Source: Phycisphaeraceae bacterium
GTDB taxonomy: Bacteria; Planctomycetota; Phycisphaerae; Phycisphaerales; Phycisphaeraceae
Length of the DNA stretch: 64,000 nucleotides
Reading direction: 5' to 3'
NCBI GenBank assembly: GCA_028277745.1
Contig: JANQFR010000075.1
Location: forward strand, 1-64,000
Position numbers and translations under genes: made by a program. Numbering within the stretch: the first letter of the stretch is position 1; the number at the start of each line of letters is the position of its first letter. The notes under the pieces are model-generated. The model ran no database searches. It had not been told where the DNA came from and was given only the letters and a program-made list of their open reading frames with translations. Of this stretch, positions 1 through 8,515 are shown in pieces.

Positions 1-557
1 GTGACGCCCTTGGGCTTGCCCGTGCTCCCCGACGTGAAAAAAATGAACACCGCAGCATCCGACCCCAACTCCGGCAGCGAGCCCGACGACTCCCCCTCCA
101 GCAACGCCTCGAAGCTGCGCCCGTCTCCCTTCGGGTCACCATAACGGATCACGCCCAGACGCAGACCACCCACCCGCTCGCTCGACGACACGTCCTCGTC
201 TCGCTCCGCATGCGACACCAGCAACGACGCCCCGCTCACCTCCAACGCGTGGTCGATCTCGGGCGGCATGTAACGATAGTTCAGCGGCGTCGACACCAGA
301 CCCGCCTTGATGCAACCCAGGTAGTGCACCAGCAACGACGCGCGATTAGGCATCAGCGACGCCACACGCTCACCGGGCTCCAAACCCAGACCCAACAAAT
401 TCAACGCGTAACGGCTCGTCGCACGATCCAGCTCACGCCACGTCCAACGCGTCGTCGCAGAAACCAACGCCAAATCATCGGGCTTTGTCTCAAGACCACG
501 CTGGAGGATTTGGGTCAGTTGGATCGGTTCTCCCACCGGCGGCCCTGACAATGGCAT
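1..557 (-). CDS. AMP-dependent acyl-CoA synthetase/ligase, N-terminal part (cut by window edge)
   Basis: This is an open frame of 185 codons that runs off the left edge. Its N-terminal half reads like an ANL-superfamily adenylating enzyme, with a TWRELD-like segment near residue 40 and the phosphate-binding P-loop FFTSGSTGKPKGV at the window edge. Such enzymes activate a carboxylate as acyl-AMP and usually transfer it to CoA. The ATG at 557 has an AGGAG ribosome-binding site 8-10 nt upstream. Substrate specificity lies in the missing C-terminal half, so fatty-acid, acetate or other acids cannot be told apart. Confidence 0.85.
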   Translation of the reverse strand, partial: MPLSGPPVGEPIQLTQILQRGLETKPDDLALVSATTRWTWRELDRATSRYALNLLGLGLEPGERVASLMPNRASLLVHYLGCIKAGLVSTPLNYRYMPPEIDHALEVSGASLLVSHAERDEDVSSSERVGGLRLGVIRYGDPKGDGRSFEALLEGESSGSLPELGSDAAVFIFFTSGSTGKPKGV

Positions 558-660
558 AGCGTTCTCCTGCTTGGCGTGTCGCGTCATGGTAGCAAAGACG
601 AAAAGGCGCACGCGAAGCCGCCCCCGCCCACCGATCATGGCCTGATCGGATCATGTCCGT

Positions 661-1455
661 TTAGGAGTCGTCGTCGTCGGCCGCGGCGTGGGCTTTCGCG
701 GCGGCTTCCTTGGTGATCCAGCCGTGCTGGTAGGCGATGCCCGCGAGGTGGCGGGTGATCAGCTTGGCGGTGCGACGCGCGTCGGCCCGGGCGTTCTGGC
801 CCAGCTCGGCCGCCGCGCCCACGCCCCCGCTCACCGCCGCCGCCGTCCCCACCGTCGCCCCCGCGGCCACGCCCGCCGCGCCCGTCTCGCCCGCGCCCGG
901 TTTCCACCCGCTCCGTGACGTCGTCGAGAAACTCGCCACCGACACCCGGCCGTACGACGTCACATCAAACACCTGCACCTGCGTGTTGACCACCGACTTG
1001 CCCACCCCCAACCCGACCACGAAGCGACGCAGCCGGTTCCCCTCGTCGATCTTCACGAACTGGCCCTCGATCATCACGACGCCCTCCCCGTCGCCCGTGT
1101 CGTCCGGACCGGGCGCCAGCTCGGCGGGCAGCCCGATCTCCTTAAGCCCCTCGACCAGCTGCTCCGCCAGCGCCTCGGCCACCGCGTTGCCCAACGCCAT
1201 CTCCTCTTCCGTCAACGACTGCCCCGTGGCCAGGTCCGCGATCTTCGCCCCGATCGCCTGCTCGGGCGTCACCTGGTCCGGCGAGAACGCGAACTTGTAC
1301 ACATACACCACCTGCGGCTTGGGCAGCGGGTCCGGGTTGGTGTACGTATCCTCCGAAATCTTGGTGGACGAGCAGCCGGCGACGGCCAGCCACGCCGAAG
1401 AGATCAACGCCAGCCACAGGAGCCGCAAAGCCTTTGGGGAGTGAAGTGATTGCAT
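661..1455 (-). CDS. DUF4410-type lipoprotein
   Basis: The 264-residue protein begins with a lipoprotein signal peptide; the lipobox VAGC puts the acylated Cys at residue 28. The mature part has the DUF4410 pattern: a VYVYKFAF strand, a LAEQLVEGLKEIGLPAE helix and a glycine-rich GLGVGKSVVNTQVQVFD stretch. An alanine/glycine-rich segment near residues 190-220 may be a membrane-associated or linker region. The family has no firm biochemical role; it probably sits at the inner face of the outer membrane. A palindromic terminator-like hairpin lies just upstream and belongs to the preceding minus-strand gene. Confidence 0.75.
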   Translation of the reverse strand: MQSLHSPKALRLLWLALISSAWLAVAGCSSTKISEDTYTNPDPLPKPQVVYVYKFAFSPDQVTPEQAIGAKIADLATGQSLTEEEMALGNAVAEALAEQLVEGLKEIGLPAELAPGPDDTGDGEGVVMIEGQFVKIDEGNRLRRFVVGLGVGKSVVNTQVQVFDVTSYGRVSVASFSTTSRSGWKPGAGETGAAGVAAGATVGTAAAVSGGVGAAAELGQNARADARRTAKLITRHLAGIAYQHGWITKEAAAKAHAAADDDDS

Positions 1456-1526
1456 CGCGAAGAAGCTCCTGGGTAGGTGAATTTAGATCAGAGACGTACG
1501 CTCCATTGTACGACGATCAACGGCAA

Positions 1527-1556
1527 GAAGCCCAGGGATTGCGATCCCTGGGCTTC
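1527..1556 (-). terminator. Terminator-like palindrome, dispersed repeat family A
   Basis: A perfect 13-bp stem (GAAGCCCAGGGAT and its complement) closes a 4-nt loop. It lies 36 nt beyond the stop of the PEP-CTERM gene on the minus strand. Near-identical palindromes occur at 10683-10710, 37198-37227 and 45849-45878, so this is also a dispersed repeat. There is no clear T-run, so Rho-independent termination is inferred only from position. Confidence 0.6.
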
Positions 1557-1591
1557 ATCGATGAGTTCGAATAAGGATGGCGAAGAGGGCC

Positions 1592-2392
1592 TCAGCAAAC
1601 CCGGCGTCGGCGGGGCAGGACCGCCAGGGCGCCCAGGCCCAGCAGCACCAGCGCGCCCGGCTCGGGCACGACCGACACCGCCGCGGCGCCGACGCGGAAG
1701 CCGTTGAAGAAGCTACCCTCCTCCCCGGCCAGCGTCACGCCGCTGCCGGTGATGACGACCGTGAGCTGGTCGCCGATCGCGTCGGGCGTGAAGCTCAGGG
1801 TGTAGACCCACTCCTCGTTGGCGTTGGCGACCGGGTTGATCACGTCCACGTTGTTGACGGCGTTGAGGGTCGAGGTGATCTGCACGCCGCTACGGCGGAG
1901 CGTGCCGAACAGGGTGAGGGTGTGTTCAGCCAGCGATTGGGCGGTCACGGTGAACGCGAAGTTGGTGGCCGGGTCGTTGATGCCGTCGGCCTGGCCGCGG
2001 ATGGTGACGCCGCGCGTGCCGGAGTCGGCTTCGCTGGCGGGGGCGGTGCCGTCGGTGTAGGCGAAGGTGTGGGCGGTGGGGAAGCTGCTGCGGACCAGGC
2101 CGCTGGGCGGCGTGCCGGGCTCGCCCAGCAGGCTGGAGGACAGCCCGCCGATCGCGCCGCCGCCGGCTTTCTCGTTGTAGATCGGGGCCGGGTCGGTGTA
2201 CCCGTCGGCGCCGTCAGGGTCGTCCCAGATGACCCAGTCGAGGCCGCCCAGCGCGGTCAGATCGGCGGCGGCCCGGACATCGTCGGTCACGCCCGAAAAC
2301 GAGCCGGACACCACCGCCCCGTGGGCGGCCCATGACAAGGCGGCCGAGGCGGCCAGGACACCGGCGAAACAGGTGAAACGGGTGAGAATCAT
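1592..2392 (-). CDS. PEP-CTERM sorting-signal protein
   Basis: This secreted protein of 266 residues has an N-terminal signal peptide (about residues 1-25, ending near AHGA). Its C-terminus is a classic PEP-CTERM signal: VPEP, a hydrophobic helix (GALVLLGLGALAVL) and an Arg-rich tail. Such proteins are recognised by an exosortase and anchored or released at the cell surface. The middle is a beta-rich, Asp/Gly/Thr-rich region with no motif I recognise. The ATG at 2392 is preferred over the GTG directly before it because AGGAGG (2398-2403) sits 5 nt upstream. It is divergent from a XylR-type regulator, which may or may not control it. Confidence 0.85.
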   Translation of the reverse strand: MILTRFTCFAGVLAASAALSWAAHGAVVSGSFSGVTDDVRAAADLTALGGLDWVIWDDPDGADGYTDPAPIYNEKAGGGAIGGLSSSLLGEPGTPPSGLVRSSFPTAHTFAYTDGTAPASEADSGTRGVTIRGQADGINDPATNFAFTVTAQSLAEHTLTLFGTLRRSGVQITSTLNAVNNVDVINPVANANEEWVYTLSFTPDAIGDQLTVVITGSGVTLAGEEGSFFNGFRVGAAAVSVVPEPGALVLLGLGALAVLPRRRRVC

Positions 2393-2509
2393 CACATCCT
2401 CCTGCTGAAATAGGTGAAAAGATCAACCGGACAGGCCCATCGGCGGGGCCGACGGGGGAACGAACCGTCAACTCAAATCGTCGCACAAGATTGTTTGGAG
2501 GATAGACGT

Positions 2510-3742
2510 TTGAGCGACAATCTATTACGTTTATTTGACATGGGCCGCGGCCTCACACCCTCCCCCCGCTCACCGGTCCGGCTGGTGGTCTGCCTCGAAT
2601 TGCGGACCCAGTACGGCCGCGGGGTCCTCAACGGGCTCAGCGAGGCCCTCGCCGACCTGTCCGACTGGCAACGCGTCGCGGTCGAGCACGTCGGGCGGCT
2701 CCGCGCGGCGCTGGAAACCCCGGCCACGTGCCTGGTGATGCAGCAGCACGAGCCCTGGGCGCTGGAACTGGCGGAGACGCGGAGCATCTTCACGCTGCTG
2801 ACCACTCACCAAGGCCCGGCGGTGCTGCCGCCGTGCTGCGCCCGGGTGGCGATCGACAACCAGGCGATCGCCCGGCTGAGCGTGGAGGCGTTAAGTGAGA
2901 TCGGGCTGCGGCGGGTGGCGGTGGTGGATCACGCCCGCTCGCCGCACGGCTGGGGCCGGATCGCCGCGACCCTCGCCGCGGCGCGGGAGCGTGGGATGCA
3001 GACGCGGCTGGTGCGCAACCCCGAGCACGACCCCGCCGCCGACTGGCCCCCGCGCGAGCTGGCCCGTGACGCCGCCGACGAGACATTGACCTTTGATCGC
3101 TGGCTCGATCAAGCCCGCCGCAAGTTGTGGGGACTGGTGGGCTACGACGATTACCAGACCTCGGCGTTGTACCCCCTCTGCCAGCAGGCCGGGCTGCGCA
3201 TCCCCCAGGACGTGGCGATGATCGGCGTCAACAACGATCCGTCGGTCTGCGAATTCTGCCAACCGACGCTCAGCAGCGTGGACCCTTCCCCGGTGCTGGT
3301 GGGGCGCAAGGCGGGCGAGGTGCTGCGGGACTGGGTGCGGGGCCGGCCGCCGGGCAAGCAGACCATGACCGTCCCCCCGCGCGGCGTGGCGCCGCGCGGG
3401 TCCACCGACGCGATCGGCGTCGAAGACCCGCTGGTCGCCGACCTCTGGCGCCAGATCCGCGGCGCCGCGATAGGCGAGATGAACCTGCAGCAGGTCCTCG
3501 CCGCCGCGCCGATGAGCCGCCGACAGATCGAGCGCCGGTTCCGCGAGGTGCTCGGGTGCTCGCCGGCCGCGCTGGCCCGCCGCGAGCAGGTCCGCAAGGC
3601 CAAGCACCTGCTCACCTTCACCGACCTGCCGATCACCCAGGTCAGCCAACGCGCCGGCTACAGCGCGCCCAGCCGGTTCAGCGAGGCCTTCCGCCGGGCC
3701 GAAGGCGTCACGCCCCAGGCGTACCGCCGACGCCTACGGTGA
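2510..3742 (+). CDS. XylR-type AraC family transcriptional regulator
   Basis: The protein (410 residues) has an N-terminal LacI/PBP1-like sensor half (VRLVVCLELRTQYGRGVLNG near the start; VAMIGVNNDPSVCEF later) and a C-terminal double HTH of the AraC type ending GYSAPSRFSEAFRRAEGVTPQAYRR. This XylR-like arrangement normally senses a sugar and activates nearby catabolic genes. I chose the TTG at 2510 because GGAGG (2497-2501) lies 8 nt before it; the first ATG (2540) has no Shine-Dalgarno. The ligand is unknown. The only divergent neighbour is the PEP-CTERM gene, so the target may be elsewhere, for example the polysaccharide genes further along. Confidence 0.9.
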   Translation: MSDNLLRLFDMGRGLTPSPRSPVRLVVCLELRTQYGRGVLNGLSEALADLSDWQRVAVEHVGRLRAALETPATCLVMQQHEPWALELAETRSIFTLLTTHQGPAVLPPCCARVAIDNQAIARLSVEALSEIGLRRVAVVDHARSPHGWGRIAATLAAARERGMQTRLVRNPEHDPAADWPPRELARDAADETLTFDRWLDQARRKLWGLVGYDDYQTSALYPLCQQAGLRIPQDVAMIGVNNDPSVCEFCQPTLSSVDPSPVLVGRKAGEVLRDWVRGRPPGKQTMTVPPRGVAPRGSTDAIGVEDPLVADLWRQIRGAAIGEMNLQQVLAAAPMSRRQIERRFREVLGCSPAALARREQVRKAKHLLTFTDLPITQVSQRAGYSAPSRFSEAFRRAEGVTPQAYRRRLR

Positions 3743-3752
3743 ACGCCGCGGG

Positions 3753-4046
3753 TCAACCACGCCTGCGGGTGATCCGCTTCACGACGTAAAGCGCCAGCAA
3801 CATCCACCCATAGATGACCAGCACGGCGCCCATCCCGAAAAGCAACACGGCAAGCAACACGTCGGCGGCAAACGGCGGCCTCGAACGGTCGTCACGCACC
3901 AGCATGACAAAACCTTCGATCAGCCCCGTCAGAAGAAACGGGATTGGAATAAGAAAGACGCCCGCAAAGAGAAGCGCCTGTCGGTATGTCAATGGACCTC
4001 GAAGCTGTCGCGGGAGCATTTGCATCGTGGACGCCTGGTCGATCAT
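3753..4046 (-). CDS. Small membrane protein, unknown function
   Basis: This 97-residue protein has two strong hydrophobic segments, about residues 24-50 (LLFAGVFLIPIPFLLTGLI) and 62-88 (VLLAVLLFGMGAVLVIYG), and a basic tail (KRITRRRG). The loop between them is charged. I do not recognise a family. It ends 11 nt from the convergent XylR-type gene. An AT-rich stretch just upstream (about 4050-4080) could hold its promoter. Confidence 0.6.
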   Translation of the reverse strand: MIDQASTMQMLPRQLRGPLTYRQALLFAGVFLIPIPFLLTGLIEGFVMLVRDDRSRPPFAADVLLAVLLFGMGAVLVIYGWMLLALYVVKRITRRRG

Positions 4047-4106
4047 AACGCAGCACTTATTTCATATAACCATCGCGAAAAACGAGTCTCACGGACCTGG
4101 CGAACC

Positions 4107-4457
4107 TCAACCGTCGGGCTTCGAACCGAGCCACTCGCCGATCGCCGCGGACGCGCCCTCGACCTCTTCCGCGTCCCGGCCCTCGGCCGACCAGACCACC
4201 TGCGACGTGTCGAGCAATAAGAGCTGGATTTCAACGCCCCGCCGCTCGTAACGCGGTGAAGCCGTGACGCCAAACGAATCCAGCGGCCGCGACGCCTGAC
4301 GCGCCCAGCCGGCGCCCTCAAGAACCTGCTCCAGCGTTGAAAACCGGGCCTCCTCCGGCAACGGCGCCCAGCCGCTGCTCCGCAACGGGGGCGATGAGCA
4401 TCCCGCCGTAAAACACATCAAAATCGTCACCAGCGCAAAAGCATGCATCCTGTTCAT
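4107..4457 (-). CDS. Small lipoprotein, unknown function
   Basis: The protein of 116 residues has a lipoprotein signal with lipobox FTAGC (Cys20). The mature part is short, acidic and unrecognised. It lies in a run of short minus-strand genes and is read as real because of its clean lipobox and because the unrelated overlapping frames lack any such signal. Role not assignable. Confidence 0.6.
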   Translation of the reverse strand: MNRMHAFALVTILMCFTAGCSSPPLRSSGWAPLPEEARFSTLEQVLEGAGWARQASRPLDSFGVTASPRYERRGVEIQLLLLDTSQVVWSAEGRDAEEVEGASAAIGEWLGSKPDG

Positions 4458-4551
4458 CTAAAAGCCTCCGGAGGGGGAATATGACTGACACAAATAGAAT
4501 TCATAGACGTTGCATCTGCTACGGACTATGCCGGACCATCGCGACGGGTGA

Positions 4552-4827
4552 CTACGCCTCCGGAAGCCCGAGCCAGCGTCGCGCGGCATCCGCCGCCGCC
4601 GCCCGCGCAGCGTGACCGGAATGGAAGGATGCTTGCTCTTCATTGGAGGAGACCACCTGCTTTTTCAACACATCATCGTAGACACACCACCACCATTGAC
4701 AGCGATCCATTTTCTCCGCACGAAGCGTTAGACCCGCCCAACGGGCGGTGCAGTCATCGTTGAGGTCGCCTGTCCACCGCGGCGGTTCTTTCGCGGCCAG
4801 AAGTTGCCAATCCGCGGGTGATGTCAT
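4552..4827 (-). CDS. Hypothetical protein, Trp-rich
   Basis: This is a 91-residue frame counted from the ATG at 4827; a GTG six codons upstream (4845) is the alternative start. It is soluble, has a WWWCVYDD cluster near the middle and an Ala-rich C-terminal helix ending RRWLGLPEA. No family is recognised. It lies between other short minus-strand genes with similar spacing. Confidence 0.45.
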   Translation of the reverse strand: MTSPADWQLLAAKEPPRWTGDLNDDCTARWAGLTLRAEKMDRCQWWWCVYDDVLKKQVVSSNEEQASFHSGHAARAAAADAARRWLGLPEA

Positions 4828-4877
4828 GTCATAAAGCCCTGCCACCGGCCAACGATCGTTGGGAAGTCTGGTTCACT

Positions 4878-5165
4878 TTAGAACCCAAAGCCGCCGTATC
4901 GCGGGTTCTCCCAGTCACAACGGCCGCAGCCTGGACACCTTCTAAATCGGTTGCGGAGCATGGTCGCCCAACGGGGCCCCTCCCAGAATATCCAGCTCAG
5001 ACCAAGCCAAAGAAAAGGCGCGGCGAGAACCGCCCACCAGGTCCAACCAGCCGCAACCCCTGTGATTAGGCCGGCGAGAACGGCGGCGGGCAAGAACGTG
5101 GCGATCCCGCTGACCGCTTGAGGCGTGCCGATAGGTCTGCCGCAATGCCGACACCTTGTCACCAC
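4878..5165 (-). CDS. Membrane protein with split zinc-ribbon cysteines
   Basis: The 95-residue protein starts with CRHC (Cys5, Cys8) and ends with CPGC (Cys77, Cys80), with Cys83 nearby, and has two hydrophobic segments between them (about 22-40 and 43-60). The two CxxC pairs could close one zinc site if both ends face the cytoplasm, which is consistent with a two-pass hairpin. The start appears to be GTG. Function unknown. Confidence 0.55.
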   Translation of the reverse strand: MVTRCRHCGRPIGTPQAVSGIATFLPAAVLAGLITGVAAGWTWWAVLAAPFLWLGLSWIFWEGPRWATMLRNRFRRCPGCGRCDWENPRYGGFGF

Positions 5166-5267
5166 GATATGGGCTCACGTCATTGGCTTGCTTGCGGGCC
5201 ATCCGTAGCAGCGAACGTCCCACCATCGAATCCATTGTCTCGTATGGACGCGGGCGGTCAACCACCA

Positions 5268-5789
5268 TCACCGATCATGAGTTTGCAGGTTCCATACCCG
5301 CGGGATTTCCGCGCCGCAGACGTCACATTCAAACAAATCGTCCTTGATAATGTTGATGTTTCGACACGACGTACAACGCCGAAATTGAAACGCTTTCGAA
5401 AAATAATCGGGCGGCTCGATGCCTGCCCGACGAAGCGCCTCGTCAACCGCTCGCCAAGACTCGGGTTCGGGGCAGTAGCCGGTCGACTGATTCGTGACAT
5501 ATTCCACCCCAACCTCATCTGACGCACGGAACAGGATCTCGCCGGCTGAAAGCACGTCGCCTCCACGAGCACAAGCAACATGTTCGCTTTGCCGATCAGC
5601 GATCCATAGCCGCCCATCGGCGTCGACCACAAAGGTGGCGAACACACATCCGCCATCATCTATAGCCTGTTCGGCCTCACGCACCCATCGATGAATGTCG
5701 CCTTGGGTGTTGACGCAAACGCGCAGCGTGTCAGCAGAGGCCAGATGCGCTAGAGAACCGGGACCAATGTATGAATATCGTCGGCTCAT
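5268..5789 (-). CDS. Conserved hypothetical with C-terminal zinc ribbon
   Basis: The 173-residue protein begins MSRRYSYIGP and contains a central NQSTGYCPEPESW motif (about residues 100-112). It ends in a zinc ribbon with CTSC (139-142) and CDVC (155-158). I recall similar proteins as conserved unknowns in planctomycetes and other bacteria, but cannot name the family. The ATG at 5789 is preferred because the conserved sequence begins there; an upstream GTG (5801) is possible. Confidence 0.65.
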   Translation of the reverse strand: MSRRYSYIGPGSLAHLASADTLRVCVNTQGDIHRWVREAEQAIDDGGCVFATFVVDADGRLWIADRQSEHVACARGGDVLSAGEILFRASDEVGVEYVTNQSTGYCPEPESWRAVDEALRRAGIEPPDYFSKAFQFRRCTSCRNINIIKDDLFECDVCGAEIPRVWNLQTHDR

Positions 5790-5830
5790 ACTCGCCAACA
5801 CCCATCGACTCTGCCGCGGGCGCTGTCGCC

Positions 5831-6175
5831 CTACTCGAAGACCTCTCGCATCCGGTCCTCGCGATCCTGAACGTCCGCCAGTTTCATCATCAGAATCCCC
5901 CCATCATCCGTCACAATCGCCATCGGCGACCCCAGCGGCAGCAGCGCCGAGAAATGCAACACACGCCAGGTGTCCGTCCCCGGTATCGGCACGGCGATAT
6001 ACGGCTTGTGGGCCTCGTACGCCCGCGGGTACCGCTCACGCATCGCCGGCTCGGCCACCGACAGGATCGCATCTTCGGTGATGATCTTGACCGGGCCCGG
6101 CCCGGGCTCGCCCGATCGGCAACCCGCCACCAGTAAAACGCAGGCCAGGATGGACAGAAGAATGGATCGCGGCAT
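5831..6175 (-). CDS. Small lipoprotein, unknown function
   Basis: The 114-residue protein, counted from MPRSILLS, has a lipobox LLVAGC (Cys19). The mature domain reads as a small alpha/beta protein (AIVTDDGGILMMKLADVQDRED near the end). It is not recognised. An in-frame ATG nine codons upstream is less likely because it would lengthen the signal peptide with an Arg/Pro-rich stretch. Confidence 0.6.
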   Translation of the reverse strand: MPRSILLSILACVLLVAGCRSGEPGPGPVKIITEDAILSVAEPAMRERYPRAYEAHKPYIAVPIPGTDTWRVLHFSALLPLGSPMAIVTDDGGILMMKLADVQDREDRMREVFE

Positions 6176-6263
6176 AGTTCGCGTCCTCGGCCCTGGCATC
6201 ATACCGCTCCGCTCTAACGCCCGGGCACGATCTTCTCCGGGCCGGTAAAGCTCCGCATCGGCG

Positions 6264-6881
6264 CTACAGGTCGTCGAGCACCGATTTTAAGCTTTTATCG
6301 ACGATGCCGAGGTATTGCCCGTCGGTAAAGGCGCCGAAGACGTCCGCAGACGGATCGTAATAAACACAGTAATCCTCCTCGCCGCCCCGCAGCACGATCC
6401 ACGCGCCGGGCCTCGATTCGCCGGCGGGGAACACCAGCTCCGGCGTCTCCAGCAGCAACGGGCCGAAGTCGCGCCCCCGGCGGTTGACGGCATGGCCGGC
6501 CAGGTCCTGCTCGACGCGAGCGCGCACCTCGTCCGCGGTCCCGGGGCCGCTGCGCTCGCGTTCAGGCGGCCGCCACATGAACCAGACATCGTCCGATGAG
6601 CGGTCACGCGCCACGAGGACGCGGCCGTAGAACGAATCACTGGGCCCCGACTCATCGGACGGCGGACGCAGATAAAACTCATAGTAATGGTCGGGCTTGA
6701 GCTCGCGCCCGGCGATCTCAAGCCAGTCTTCGAACGGGCCGACCGACACACCCTGCCAGCCGCGCGAAATTACTTCAGAGACGGCCGTTTCGCCGAGATG
6801 ATCCTGAGCCTGAGAAGGAAGCGCGGAACAAGCAAGTTCCCAAGCCTCGTCCATGCTGCGGCGTTTGTATCGTCTCGCCAT
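6264..6881 (-). CDS. Hypothetical protein
   Basis: The 205-residue soluble protein has no signal peptide or membrane segment. Its composition is acidic and Trp/Tyr-rich (VWFMWRPPERE; DYCVYYDPSADVFGAF). The C-terminal part resembles small SUKH- or immunity-like proteins only in a general way, with no diagnostic motif, so I do not assign it. It is transcribed with its neighbours on the minus strand. Confidence 0.5.
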   Translation of the reverse strand: MARRYKRRSMDEAWELACSALPSQAQDHLGETAVSEVISRGWQGVSVGPFEDWLEIAGRELKPDHYYEFYLRPPSDESGPSDSFYGRVLVARDRSSDDVWFMWRPPERERSGPGTADEVRARVEQDLAGHAVNRRGRDFGPLLLETPELVFPAGESRPGAWIVLRGGEEDYCVYYDPSADVFGAFTDGQYLGIVDKSLKSVLDDL

Positions 6882-6933
6882 GGCGACTCAACCGTGCTTC
6901 GAGAGAATGACTTGCGTACAACGCCTCCCCGCA

Positions 6934-7893
6934 TCACCGCGGCGCCGCCACCCCGCTCAGGTAAGCCGACACCCGCCAGAAGCTGTCCTTGCCGATGTCG
7001 TCGATCCGGATCGTGAGGGTGTGCTCGCCCGCGCCGCCGAGTGGTTCGCTCAGGTCGATCCGGATCGGCTCCACGTCCTGGCCCGGGACCCAGTTGGACC
7101 GCGGGAAGTCAGAGGACCAGCGGTCTACGGGGTACGGGTCGTCCGTGTCCCCGTCGCCGTTGCCGTCCCACCGGCCGGAGGTCGGGTTGAGATGCCGATA
7201 CTGGTGCCCGTCCGTGCGCCACGGGACCCCGGTCCACACCTCCCGGCCATCCACGGCGATATGGTGCCGACGCTGATGGAACTCGTCGCTGTTGCCGTTG
7301 TCTTCATGATGATGCCCGCTGACCAGGTACGTCAGCCACACCCGGCTCATCTTCCCGGGGACCACGACCTTGAACGACCGCGGCTCCGTCGATCGCCAGT
7401 CGTCATCCATCGGGACCACCGCGTGGGCCCAGTCCGGATGCCGGCTTTCCGCGTCCTCAAAACGCAGGGCGGCGCTGAACCGCCACCCGTCCTCCACCCA
7501 CGTGTCGATGAACCCGCCGAACTCGACCTCCGCGCCCGGCTTGAGGAAGGGCGCCAGATCGGTCACGTCGCACTGGTGCTGGGTGTTGCCCTTGAACCCC
7601 GTCACGAACTTGACGATCTCGACCCGGTCACCCTCGGGCGTGACCAGGTAGAAGCTGCCGGCCTTGTCCCACGGGTCCTGGTCGGCATGGACCGCGATGT
7701 CGGCGATCATCCGGGTCGTCGGGCCGTATTCGGGAACCGCCAGCGTGCGGCGGACCTCCCGCGTTTCGTTGTCGATCCGCACCCGGTCGAAAACCTGCAG
7801 GTTCTCCGCCGAGGCCGGCGCCGCCAGTAAAACGCAAGCAAGAAAGGACAGGTGAACCGACCGGAGCAAAGGCAATTGGTTGGTTTTGCACAT
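6934..7893 (-). CDS. Secreted PNGase F-like protein (peptide-N-glycosidase F family)
   Basis: This 319-residue protein has a signal peptide (cleavage near ASA, residue 29) followed by a two-part beta-sandwich region. Several features match PNGase F: a DPWD segment (73-76) in the N-terminal half, then SGH (192-194), SDEF with Glu204, HHIAVDG (210-216), NP (236-237) and W268-VPG. In the characterised enzyme an Asp in the first domain and a Glu in the second act in cleaving N-glycans from glycoproteins. The disulfide cysteines of the Elizabethkingia enzyme are missing. Activity is inferred from motifs only. It would act outside the cytoplasm on glycoproteins or related substrates. Confidence 0.7.
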   Translation of the reverse strand: MCKTNQLPLLRSVHLSFLACVLLAAPASAENLQVFDRVRIDNETREVRRTLAVPEYGPTTRMIADIAVHADQDPWDKAGSFYLVTPEGDRVEIVKFVTGFKGNTQHQCDVTDLAPFLKPGAEVEFGGFIDTWVEDGWRFSAALRFEDAESRHPDWAHAVVPMDDDWRSTEPRSFKVVVPGKMSRVWLTYLVSGHHHEDNGNSDEFHQRRHHIAVDGREVWTGVPWRTDGHQYRHLNPTSGRWDGNGDGDTDDPYPVDRWSSDFPRSNWVPGQDVEPIRIDLSEPLGGAGEHTLTIRIDDIGKDSFWRVSAYLSGVAAPR

Positions 7894-7908
7894 AGCGGAT
7901 CCTTGAGA

Positions 7909-8445
7909 TTAGTCACCGCCTCGTGTCGAGACCATATCATCCATCTCCAAACCGGGAGGGAGTTCTTCCTGCTCAACGATATAACGGTAACCAGCGGCGA
8001 CGCTCCAACTGGGAATACCAACAAGCCTTACTAATGCAGCGTGCCGCATTGTCTCGAATACAACATATGGCAGGTGCATCAGCGGCCACACGATCGGGAT
8101 AGCCGCCGGCCTACCGAACGCACGACAGATCGCCGATGTGCCGCTAAACCGTCCACGGGAGGAGTACTCGACGGTCCGCCGGCCATCTTCGTACAAACCC
8201 AGCCACAACTCGTCGTCATCCGCCACGACCGCGGCAAGAACGGAACATTTGTGGCGCCCCGAGAGGAGAGAGCCCACAACGTCGATCTCGACGTCGTCGA
8301 GTTCATCGGCGGCTTGGTCATAGACGATGGTGACTTCATTCAGCGCGGGTGTGACAAGGGCGTGGCGCCGCGCGTCACGCAAAGTGTCGGCGACTTCGCG
8401 TTGCTCGGGACCGCGAACGGCAAAGTTGCAGTAAAAATTCCCCAT
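7909..8445 (-). CDS. Conserved hypothetical protein (MGNFYCNF family)
   Basis: This 178-residue protein starts MGNFYCNFAVRGPEQ and has a conserved-looking GRPAAIPIVWPLMHLPYVV region and a C-terminal GIPSWSVAAGYRYI motif. I recall this pattern from planctomycete and other bacterial proteins of unknown function. The ATG at 8445 is chosen because the recognisable N-terminus begins there; the frame stays open 30 codons further up without homology. It has no signal peptide or membrane segment. Confidence 0.6.
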   Translation of the reverse strand: MGNFYCNFAVRGPEQREVADTLRDARRHALVTPALNEVTIVYDQAADELDDVEIDVVGSLLSGRHKCSVLAAVVADDDELWLGLYEDGRRTVEYSSRGRFSGTSAICRAFGRPAAIPIVWPLMHLPYVVFETMRHAALVRLVGIPSWSVAAGYRYIVEQEELPPGLEMDDMVSTRGGD

Positions 8446-8515
8446 GATATGGATAGCTAATGAAAATCGGCTCCGTCGCCGGCTGGCCGCGGGCGAGCGT
8501 CCATCGACGTCGTGA

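Noticed and set aside
210..548. A 112-codon plus-strand frame at the left edge
   Set aside because: It is a Gln/Arg/Thr-rich antisense shadow of the acyl-CoA synthetase fragment.
4942..5271. A 109-codon minus-strand frame overlapping the split zinc-ribbon gene
   Set aside because: It has no motif and overlaps a gene with two CxxC pairs and two membrane helices.
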